DNA from: Cytobacillus oceanisediminis 2691
Lineage (GTDB): Bacteria; Bacillota; Bacilli; Bacillales; Cytobacillaceae
NCBI RefSeq assembly: GCF_007678455.1
Contig: NZ_VEEP01000007.1
Span: forward strand, 192,541 to 256,540
DNA: 64,000 nucleotides
Direction of reading: 5' to 3'
Made by a program: the position numbers and the translations under genes. The notes below the pieces were generated by a model. The model was not told the DNA's origin. It saw only the letters and a list, made by a program, of their open reading frames with translations, and did not search any database. Positions within the stretch are counted from its first letter, which is position 1; every line of letters begins with the position of its first letter. Shown here one piece after another: positions 52,017-59,840 of the stretch.

Positions 52017-52795
52017 CCCAAGTTTGGACAAAAGCTTGCCCGTGTGACTTTGTTTTGTCTGAAGTGACGCCAAGTTCGGACAAAGTGTGGCCTGTGGGGC
52101 TTCGTATTGTCCGAAGTGCCTCCAAGTTCGGACAAAGTGTGGCCTGTGCGGCTTCGTATTGTCTGAAGTGACGCCAAGTTCGGACAAAAGCTCGGCGGTA
52201 GGGCTTGGTTTTGTCCGAAGTGCCTCCAAGTTCGGACAAAAGCTCGGCGGTGTGGCTTCGTATTGTCCGAAGTGCCCCCAATTTCGGACAAAGTGTGACC
52301 TGTGCGGCTTCGTATTGTCTGAAGTGACGCCAAGTTCGGACAAAAGCTCGGCGGTAGGGCTTGGTTTTGTCCGAAGTGACGCCAAGTTCGGACAAAGTGT
52401 GGCCTGTGTGGCTTCGTATTGTCCGAAACGCCTCCAAGTTCGGACAAAGTGTGGCCTGTGTGGCTTCGTATTGTCCGAAGTGCCTCCAAGTTCGGACAAA
52501 GTGTGGCCTGTGCGGCTTCGTATTGTCTGAAGTGCCTCCAAGTTCGGACAAAGTGTGGCCTGTGGGGCTTCGTATTGTCCGAAGTGCCCCAAAGTTCGGA
52601 CAAAGTGTGACCTGTGCGGCTTCATATTGTCCGAAGTGCCCCCAAGTTCGGACAAAGTGTGACCTGTGCGGCTTTATATTGACCGAAGTAACCCAGGGTT
52701 CGGACAAAAAGATTGGCGGCACGTCTTCGTTTTGTCCGAACTAGCTCCAGGTTCGGACAAAATCTCTCCGGTGCGCCTTCACTTTGTCTGAAGCA
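52017..52795. repeat. Array of 52-bp hairpin repeats (TTCGGACAAAGTGTGG type)
   Basis: About fifteen 52-bp units fill the gap between the regulator and the intracellular GH16 gene. Each has TTCGGACAA, about 23 bases (such as AGTGTGGCCTGTGCGGCTTC plus three), TTGTCCGAA and an 11-base linker such as GTGCCTCCAAG. Middle units are 90 percent or more identical and the outer ones decay. Two sub-types alternate (AGTGTGGCCTGTG and AAGCTCGGCGGT). Long open frames run through it on the minus strand in all three phases, but with no start signals. No gene is seen in 52796-53009. Confidence 0.93.
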
Positions 52796-53009
52796 GCGCT
52801 ATGTTCTTATACCTGCATCTAAATCAACGCTCTTATCCCAATAAAATTTGCACTTTTTGGAAGTGTTTTCACCTGGAATTCCGTTCTTCTAAAATATTGA
52901 CACCCTAAACAAAATTCTCTATCTCAAGATGCTTTGCTGGCAAAGGTAGAATAGGAATTGAGAGATATTTTGTTCGAAGCAATCAGTTTTTCTGAAAGGG
53001 GAAGTTTAG

Positions 53010-53807
53010 GTGGAGCAAAAAGATCAGGGGAAGGCAAACAAAGAAATGATGGCGCTTTCAAAAACTGAAACAGTGTGGAGCCTGGTGTGGGAGGAGAACT
53101 TTGATCTTCCTGATATAGATGAAAGTAAGTGGAATTTCGTTGAGGCGGGAACGGGGTTTGGCAATGAAGAATCCCAGTTCTATACAAGACGGAAAGAAAA
53201 TGCACGGATTGAAAATGGCCACCTGATTATCGAAGCCAGGAATGAGAAGTATAACGTGATGGATTATACATCTGCAAAATTGACGACCAGAGGTAAGGCA
53301 GCCTGGACATACGGTCGTTTTTCGATCCGGGCGAAGCTGCCTGAAGGCCAGGGAATCTGGCCGGCAATCTGGATGATGCCAGAAGATATGGAATTATACA
53401 CAGGATGGCCGGCCTGCGGGGAAATTGACATCATGGAGTTGATTGGCCACCAGCCTGGCACGGTTTATGGAACGCTGCATTACGGAATGCCTCACACATA
53501 TACAGGAGAGAACTATACACTTCCAAACGGTAAAAAGTTCTCGGATGATTTCCATGTCTTTACCCTTGATTGGGAACCAGGTGAATTCAGATGGTATGTG
53601 GATGATGTTCTGTACGCCAGGCAGACAGAATGGTTCAGCAAAGCTCAGGATTCAGAAGAACAGCAAGCGGGTTTTGCACCGTTCGACCGCGAGTTCTACC
53701 TGCAGCTGAACCTTGCTGTTGGTGGAAAGTGGCCTGGTTATCCTGATGGAACAACTCAGTTTCCTCAACAGATGGCAATTGATTACATCAAAGTATACAA
53801 AAAATAA
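53010..53807 (+). CDS. GH16 beta-1,3-glucanase without signal peptide
   Basis: The 265-residue protein is a single GH16 domain with the catalytic GEIDIME motif: Glu138 (nucleophile), Asp140 and Glu143 (acid/base). WSLVWEENFDLPDIDESKWNF, TYGRFSIRAKLPEGQGIWPAIWMMP and a C-terminal NLAVGGKWPGYPD also match laminarinases. There is no signal peptide or membrane segment. The start is GTG at 53010 behind AAAGGGG, and nothing hydrophobic is encoded upstream, so it should act in the cytoplasm on imported oligosaccharides. It heads a run of four hydrolase genes. Confidence 0.92.
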   Translation: MEQKDQGKANKEMMALSKTETVWSLVWEENFDLPDIDESKWNFVEAGTGFGNEESQFYTRRKENARIENGHLIIEARNEKYNVMDYTSAKLTTRGKAAWTYGRFSIRAKLPEGQGIWPAIWMMPEDMELYTGWPACGEIDIMELIGHQPGTVYGTLHYGMPHTYTGENYTLPNGKKFSDDFHVFTLDWEPGEFRWYVDDVLYARQTEWFSKAQDSEEQQAGFAPFDREFYLQLNLAVGGKWPGYPDGTTQFPQQMAIDYIKVYKK

Positions 53808-53829
53808 ACTCATCAGAGGTGAACAGAGG

Positions 53830-55164
53830 ATGAACAAGTTTTCAAAGGATTTTATTTTTGGTACAGCAACCTCTTCCTATCAGATTGAAGGGGCCTATCA
53901 GGAAGATGGAAGAACCCTGTCTATATGGGATACGTTTTCCCGGACTCCGGGTAAGGTCTTCAATATGGATAACGGGGATATCGCCTGTGACCACTACCAC
54001 TTATATGAAAAGGATATTGAGATTTTAAAAACGCTTGGTGTGGATTCTTATCGCTTCTCGATTGCCTGGCCAAGGATTTTCCCGGAGCAGGGCAAGTATA
54101 ACGAAGCGGGAATGAACTTTTATAAAAAGCTTATAACACTCTTGAATCAAAATGGCATTAAGCCTGCAGTCACTCTTTACCACTGGGATTTGCCAATGTG
54201 GGCCCATGAAAAGGGCGGCTGGACAAACAGGGAATCCGTCAATTGGTTCTTGGAGTATGCTGAAAAATGCTTTGAGGAACTTGATGCACATGTGGAAATG
54301 TGGATTACCCATAATGAACCATGGTGCGCAGGTTTCCTCGGCTACCATCAGGGCGTCCATGCACCGGGACATACCAATATGGAAGAGGCGGTAAAGGCTG
54401 TCCATTATATGCTTCTGTCCCATGGTGAAGCTGTTTCCTTGCTGAAAGGGAAATTTGCTTCGGAAACTCCGATCGGGATTACGCTGAACCTGTCACCGGT
54501 GTACCCGGCAAGCAATTCTGCCAATGACCAGCTGGCTGCCAATAATGCGGATGGCTACACGAATAGGTGGTTCCTGGATCCTGTGCTAAAAGGATCTTAC
54601 CCTGCGGATATGATGAATCTTTTTTCAAAATATGTCCATTCCTTCGACTTCATCCAGGAAGGCGACTTGGAGAAAATTTCTGTGGAATGTGATTTCTTTG
54701 GAATCAACTACTATAATCGCAGTCTTGTTGAATTCAATGCAGCATCGGACTTCCTGTTCAAGAGTGCCTATTCAGATTATCCAAAGACCGGAATGGGATG
54801 GGATATATCGCCGGCTGAATTTAAAGAACTGATTCATCGCCTGCGCAAGGAATATACGAATCTGCCAATCTATATAACCGAAAATGGCTCGGCGTTCGAT
54901 GATTTTGTTTCAGATGACCATCGTGTCCATGATACCGAGAGACAGGACTATGTGGAAAAACATATTCGTGCCGTTGCCCAGCTCAATGAGGAGGGCATGA
55001 ACGTCGCCGGGTATTATCTATGGTCTTTGCTCGATAATTTTGAATGGGCATTTGGCTACGACAAACGCTTTGGAATCACGTATGTTGATTTCGAGACACA
55101 GGAGAGAATCCTTAAGGATAGCGGTTACCGCTATGCCGAAATTATCAGGAACCGCTCAATCTAA
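53830..55164 (+). CDS. GH1 beta-glucosidase
   Basis: The 444-residue protein contains the GH1 start FIFGTATSSYQIEGA, the acid/base Glu163 in THNEPW and the nucleophile Glu351 in YITENGSAFDD. No signal peptide is seen, and the LicH/BglA type is typical. No 6-phospho-specific signature is evident. Since the importer is ABC-type rather than PTS, unphosphorylated gluco-oligosaccharides are the likely substrates. The frame opens earlier, but the ATG at 53830 begins the conserved sequence and follows AGAGGTGAACAGAGG. Confidence 0.94.
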   Translation: MNKFSKDFIFGTATSSYQIEGAYQEDGRTLSIWDTFSRTPGKVFNMDNGDIACDHYHLYEKDIEILKTLGVDSYRFSIAWPRIFPEQGKYNEAGMNFYKKLITLLNQNGIKPAVTLYHWDLPMWAHEKGGWTNRESVNWFLEYAEKCFEELDAHVEMWITHNEPWCAGFLGYHQGVHAPGHTNMEEAVKAVHYMLLSHGEAVSLLKGKFASETPIGITLNLSPVYPASNSANDQLAANNADGYTNRWFLDPVLKGSYPADMMNLFSKYVHSFDFIQEGDLEKISVECDFFGINYYNRSLVEFNAASDFLFKSAYSDYPKTGMGWDISPAEFKELIHRLRKEYTNLPIYITENGSAFDDFVSDDHRVHDTERQDYVEKHIRAVAQLNEEGMNVAGYYLWSLLDNFEWAFGYDKRFGITYVDFETQERILKDSGYRYAEIIRNRSI

Positions 55165-55190
55165 ATCCAACATCTCTGGAGTGAGAAATA

Positions 55191-58100
55191 ATGGGGAAAT
55201 ATCGATTTGATGAAAAACAATATTTTGTAATTGAAGACTTCGATCAGGCAAAGACCTTTTCGAGCTTCCTGCCGGGATTGGCCGGGTTGTACGGTATACC
55301 GATGTGGGCTTTTTACGTAAACCGCGGCCAGGCGATGGTCAGCTTTGGTGTCCAGGATAAAAACCATGCGATCACAGAGTTTTTCCCGGCAAACCAGGCC
55401 TACCAGCGAGTATCAATGAATGGTTTCCGCACTTTTATCAAATTGGATGGAAAAATCGTTTTTGAACCATTCTCGTCATATGGACGCAAAAAAGATCGTA
55501 CGAGAAACATGTATATAAAAGAAAACGAACTGAAAATTGAAGAAATCAACCACCAATATGGAGTGAAATCACTAATCACATATTTCACATTGCCGAATGA
55601 GAACTTCGGCTCATTGGTAAGGAAGGTTGAAATAGAAAATCTATCTGAACGATCATTCGAACTGGAAGTGCTTGATGGTCTTCCAGCTATCATCCCATAC
55701 GGAATCGATGATGCAGCATACAAAGCGGTTGGAAATACGCTTAAAAGCTGGATGGATGTTTTCAATCTTGAAAATGGAATTCCGTATTACAGAGTCCGTT
55801 CTTCTACGAATGACTCTGCGGAAGTTGAAGAAATTTCGAAAGGTCATTTTTACTTGAGCTTCGATGACCATGGGCAATTGATCACTCCAGTCGTTGATGC
55901 GGAGCTTGTCTTTGGGTCGAACAGTTCATTCTCTTTCCCGGATGAGTTTGAAAGCAAATCACTTCATGAGTTATCGAAAGCTCAGCCGGTTACCTCCAAC
56001 AAAGTGCCTTGTGGATTCTCCGGTCTTAGAAGGCTGCTTGGAAAAGGAGAACAAGTCACATTCCACACGCTTGTCGGTCATGTGAAGGACATTGAAATCA
56101 TTAACGAAAAAGCAGCTGACATAAGAACTGCCGGATATATGGATAGAAAATACGAAGAAGCGCAGAACCTTGTTACGGAGATTACGAAGGATGTCGAGAC
56201 AAAGACAGCATCCCCGCTATTTGATGCCTATGTAAACCAGAGCTATCTTGATAATGTACTGCGCGGCGGCTTTCCAATTGAATTGGAGACAGATGGTTCA
56301 GCCTTTACTTATTATGTGTTTTCCCGGAAGCACGGCGACTTGGAGCGGGATTACAACTTTTTCTCGCTTGCACCTGAGTACTTTTCGCAGGGAAACGGAA
56401 ACTTCCGTGATGTGAACCAGAACCGCAGGAATGATGTGTTTTTCCATCCTGAGACGGGAGACTACAATATCAAGCTGTTCATGAGCCTGATTCAGGCGGA
56501 CGGCTATAATCCGCTCGTCGTAAAAGGAGCAAGCTTTGAACTAAAAAATCAATCAGATTGGGGATGGCTGGATGAACTGGTTCCTCTGCAGAAGGATGCT
56601 GAATTCATTAAAAAGAAGCTGATCGGAACCTATACACCAGGAGATTTACTCCAAACGTTTTCAGACAGCGACATTCAGCTAAACTCATCACTTCCGGATT
56701 TCCTGAAAAAAGTCCTTTCAAAGAGCTCCCAGAACATTGAAGCGGAGTTTGGAGAAGGCTACTGGATGGACCACTGGACGTACAATCTCGATCTGGTTGA
56801 AAACTATTTGAAGGTTTATCCGGAAAATAAAGCTCAGCTATTGTTCGATGATTATGGCTACAAATACTTCCACAGTCCAGTGTTTGTGAATCCGCGTTCT
56901 GAAAAATATGTCCTCGCTAATGGCAAAGTCCGTCAATACGAAGCCATCACAGAATTTGGGCATCAGCAAGGGTCAAATTGGGTGATGAGACCTGATGGTG
57001 AATTCTTTACTTCCAATCTTTACAGCAAACTGTTCTCATTGGCATTGCTGAAATTTTCTACATTGGATCCTTTTGGGATGGGGGTGGAAATGGAAGCGAA
57101 TAAGCCAGGCTGGAATGATTCCATGAATGGCCTGCCAGGAATATTCGGTTCAGCCATGAGTGAGACATTAGAGCTGAAACGCCTGCTTGAATTTCTCATA
57201 TCTTCTGGAGAGGCTGCAGAACTGGAGATTGCCCTGCCTGCAGAAATAGCCGTTCTGGCTGATTCAGTTGTAGAGTTCCTGAACCAATTTGAAAATGGCG
57301 AACTGGATAATTACAGCTACTGGAATCAAACAGCGGCTGCCCGTGAAAAATACCGCGAGTTAGTGAAAAACGGCTTTGAAGGTACGGAAAAGAACATCGA
57401 GTTGCAAAAGCTTACTGCTTATGTAAAGAAAATGCTTCATAAAACAAAAGCGGGAATTGACAAGGCAACGGAGCTTGGCAATGGGTTGCTTCCAACTTAT
57501 TTCTCCTTCGAAGCAGTGAACTGGGAAAAGATCGTCGATGAGAACGGAAATGAAAAACTGAATAAAAAGGGCTTGCCGTTGGTCAAGGTCAATAGCTTTG
57601 AAGTGTCTGTTCTTCCGCATTTCCTTGAAGGTCCTGCAAGGGCTTTGAAGACTGCCGACCTGCAAACAGCTAGGTCGACATATCAGCATGTAAGGAACTC
57701 GGAAATTTACGACAGTAAGCTGAAAATGTACAAAACTTCTGGATCTCTTGAAGACCAAACATTTGATATCGGCCGTGCGAGGGCATTCACTCCAGGCTGG
57801 CTTGAGCGGGAATCCATCTTCATGCATATGGAATTCAAATATCTGCTCAGTGTCCTGAAGTCCAGATTGTATGAAGAGTTCTATGAAGATATCATCTATG
57901 CAATGCCGCCGTTCATGGATGCAGAAGTGTACGGAAGGAGCGTCCTTGAAAATTCATCATTTATTGCGAGCAGTGTTAATCCTGATTCCAGTCTCCATGG
58001 ACAAGGCTTTGTCGCAAGGCTAAGTGGAACGACGGCAGAATTTTTAAGCATCTGGCAGTTGATGATGATGGGGAAAAACCTTTTTGACGTAAACGAAAAA

Positions 58101-58370
58101 GGGCTGACGCTGCAGCTTGAGCCGATTCTTCCTTCATGGCTTTTCGATTCAGAGGGCAAGGTGCAATTTACATTGCTGGGCAAAATTCAGGTAACCTATC
58201 ACAATCCATCAAGGAGAAACACTTTCGGTGATGAAGGTGCCAAGACTGTTAAGTATGTACTCCAAATGAATGGCGAAGAGGTTGAGGTTAATGGCGATAA
58301 GCTGCAGGATGCCTATGCACAAGCTGTTAGGGACGGAAAAGTATCAAGGATGGATGTTTACCTAGATTAA
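55191..58370 (+). CDS. GH94-clan glycoside phosphorylase, probable GH161 beta-1,3-glucan phosphorylase
   Basis: This 1059-residue cytoplasmic protein has an N-terminal beta-sandwich and a central (alpha/alpha)6 barrel. In the barrel, GYWMDHWTYNLDLVENYL (around Asp527) and KPGWNDSMNGLPGIFGS (Asp643) stand where GH94 phosphorylases have their substrate-binding and catalytic Asp regions. It is longer than cellobiose or cellodextrin phosphorylases (about 800-980). Its size, GWNDSMNGLPG variant and laminarinase neighbours fit GH161, described from Euglena and Paenibacillus enzymes acting on beta-1,3-glucans. It would split oligoglucosides with phosphate to glucose-1-phosphate, saving ATP. Assignment to GH161 rather than GH94 or GH149 is inference. 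Confidence 0.78.
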   Translation: MGKYRFDEKQYFVIEDFDQAKTFSSFLPGLAGLYGIPMWAFYVNRGQAMVSFGVQDKNHAITEFFPANQAYQRVSMNGFRTFIKLDGKIVFEPFSSYGRKKDRTRNMYIKENELKIEEINHQYGVKSLITYFTLPNENFGSLVRKVEIENLSERSFELEVLDGLPAIIPYGIDDAAYKAVGNTLKSWMDVFNLENGIPYYRVRSSTNDSAEVEEISKGHFYLSFDDHGQLITPVVDAELVFGSNSSFSFPDEFESKSLHELSKAQPVTSNKVPCGFSGLRRLLGKGEQVTFHTLVGHVKDIEIINEKAADIRTAGYMDRKYEEAQNLVTEITKDVETKTASPLFDAYVNQSYLDNVLRGGFPIELETDGSAFTYYVFSRKHGDLERDYNFFSLAPEYFSQGNGNFRDVNQNRRNDVFFHPETGDYNIKLFMSLIQADGYNPLVVKGASFELKNQSDWGWLDELVPLQKDAEFIKKKLIGTYTPGDLLQTFSDSDIQLNSSLPDFLKKVLSKSSQNIEAEFGEGYWMDHWTYNLDLVENYLKVYPENKAQLLFDDYGYKYFHSPVFVNPRSEKYVLANGKVRQYEAITEFGHQQGSNWVMRPDGEFFTSNLYSKLFSLALLKFSTLDPFGMGVEMEANKPGWNDSMNGLPGIFGSAMSETLELKRLLEFLISSGEAAELEIALPAEIAVLADSVVEFLNQFENGELDNYSYWNQTAAAREKYRELVKNGFEGTEKNIELQKLTAYVKKMLHKTKAGIDKATELGNGLLPTYFSFEAVNWEKIVDENGNEKLNKKGLPLVKVNSFEVSVLPHFLEGPARALKTADLQTARSTYQHVRNSEIYDSKLKMYKTSGSLEDQTFDIGRARAFTPGWLERESIFMHMEFKYLLSVLKSRLYEEFYEDIIYAMPPFMDAEVYGRSVLENSSFIASSVNPDSSLHGQGFVARLSGTTAEFLSIWQLMMMGKNLFDVNEKGLTLQLEPILPSWLFDSEGKVQFTLLGKIQVTYHNPSRRNTFGDEGAKTVKYVLQMNGEEVEVNGDKLQDAYAQAVRDGKVSRMDVYLD

Positions 58371-58388
58371 TAGATGAGGTGCTGACAC

Positions 58389-59723
58389 ATGGAATTAAAA
58401 TTGATCCAGAGTGCTAAGGACAACGGAGAGCGTTTTGCTGACAAGGGCCATATTTCTTTTACAGATGAGCCTGTGCAAGATCTTGTGATGAAGCTTGACC
58501 CAGAAAAGAAATACCAAAGCTTCATGGGATTCGGCGGAGCTTTTACAGAGGCAGCTGCTTACACACTTTCGCAAATTCCCGGGGAAGAACGCGCAAAAAT
58601 AATCGACAGCTATTTTAACCAGGAGACAGGTCTTGGTTACAGCCTGGGCAGGACCCATATCCATAGCTGTGATTTTGCCCTCGAAAATTACACCTATGTT
58701 GAAGAGAATGACACGGAGCTTAAAACCTTCACAATTGAGCGTGAAAACAAATATGTACTGCCGCTCATAAAGGATGCTGTGAAATCAAGGGGAGAGGAAT
58801 TGACGATTCTTTCTTCTCCATGGAGCCCGCCAGCATGGATGAAAACAAATAATGAGATGAATCACGGTGGAAAACTGAAGCCAGAGTTCTATGATACATG
58901 GGCTTTGTATTACACCAAATATATCAAAGCCATGGAATCAGAAGGTGTGCCGATCTGGGGGATCACCGTCCAAAATGAGCCTGAAGCAACGCAGGTTTGG
59001 GATTCTTGCAGATATAGTGCTGAAGAAGAGCGCGATTTTGTCAAAAATCATTTAGGTCCTGTCATGGAAAAGGAAGGCCTTGAGGACAAGAAAATCATCA
59101 TCTGGGACCACAACCGGGATATCGCCTATGAACGGGCAAAAACGATTCTATCAGATTCTGAGGCTGCAAAATATATTTGGGGTACAGGTCTCCACTGGTA
59201 TGTATCAGAAGAATTCGAGAATTTGAGCAAGATTCACGAAGACTTCCCTGACAAGCACCTGATTTTTACCGAAGGATGCATTGAGGGAGGAGTTCAGCTG
59301 GGTGCCTGGCATACTGGAGAACGTTACGCCAGGAACATCATGGGCGATATCAACAACTGGCTTGAAGGCTGGATTGACTGGAATCTTGTCCTGAACGAAC
59401 AGGGCGGGCCAAACCATGTAGGTAACTACTGCGATGCTCCAGTGATCGTCGACACGAAAACTGGTGAGGTTCACTATAACAGCTCCTTTTATTATATTGG
59501 GCACTTCAGCAAATACATCAAGCCGAACGCAGTTAGAATCGGACATGAGTTAAATCATGATTCTTTAAAAGCAGTATCAATTACAAATGAAGATGGCTCT
59601 GTTGTCGCAGTTGTCATGAATGATGAAGACAGAATAGAGTCATTCTCATTATCGGTCGGAGGCAAGATTGCCAAAGCCGAGCTGCCTGGTCATTCAATTA
59701 CAACATTCATAATAGAAAGTTAA
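58389..59723 (+). CDS. GH30-family glucosidase/glucanase
   Basis: The 444-residue protein opens with the GH30 block YQSFMGFGGAFTEAAAYTL. It keeps the acid/base Glu197 in GITVQNEPEA and the nucleophile Glu295 in IFTEGCIEGG, then SFYYIGHFSKYIKPNAVRIG of the C-terminal beta domain. Clan and length suggest the glucosylceramidase-like GH30 subgroup, which in bacteria includes beta-1,6- and beta-1,3-glucan-active enzymes. There is no signal peptide. In this locus, removal of beta-1,6 branches from imported laminarin fragments is the natural proposal. GAGGTG precedes the ATG, 18 bases after the phosphorylase gene. Confidence 0.92.
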   Translation: MELKLIQSAKDNGERFADKGHISFTDEPVQDLVMKLDPEKKYQSFMGFGGAFTEAAAYTLSQIPGEERAKIIDSYFNQETGLGYSLGRTHIHSCDFALENYTYVEENDTELKTFTIERENKYVLPLIKDAVKSRGEELTILSSPWSPPAWMKTNNEMNHGGKLKPEFYDTWALYYTKYIKAMESEGVPIWGITVQNEPEATQVWDSCRYSAEEERDFVKNHLGPVMEKEGLEDKKIIIWDHNRDIAYERAKTILSDSEAAKYIWGTGLHWYVSEEFENLSKIHEDFPDKHLIFTEGCIEGGVQLGAWHTGERYARNIMGDINNWLEGWIDWNLVLNEQGGPNHVGNYCDAPVIVDTKTGEVHYNSSFYYIGHFSKYIKPNAVRIGHELNHDSLKAVSITNEDGSVVAVVMNDEDRIESFSLSVGGKIAKAELPGHSITTFIIES

Positions 59724-59730
59724 GCTCTGC

Positions 59731-59799
59731 CACCTCCTTGTCATGACAAAATGTGATTTACGCTAATGATCAACATGAAAAGGAGGTGGATTTATTTTA
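59731..59799 (+). terminator. Long hairpin between GH30 and secreted GH16 genes
   Basis: CCACCTCCTT-TCATG pairs with CATGA-AAGGAGGTGG across about 28 bases, followed by ATTTATTTTA. The left arm copies the 16S rRNA anti-Shine-Dalgarno sequence, and the right arm is a perfect Shine-Dalgarno with no start codon after it. Most likely a terminator or attenuator. Confidence 0.6.
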
Positions 59800-59840
59800 G
59801 AAGTCTTTAATGCTTGTAAAATAATGAAGGAGGAATTGGT

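Noticed and set aside
51816-52722. Three long open frames (234-279 codons) on the minus strand in all three phases, and frames of up to 147 codons on the plus strand
   Set aside because: They run through the 52-bp array. Since 52 is not a multiple of three, one stop-free unit keeps every phase open. No ribosome binding site or known family was seen, and the ends run into the response regulator gene.
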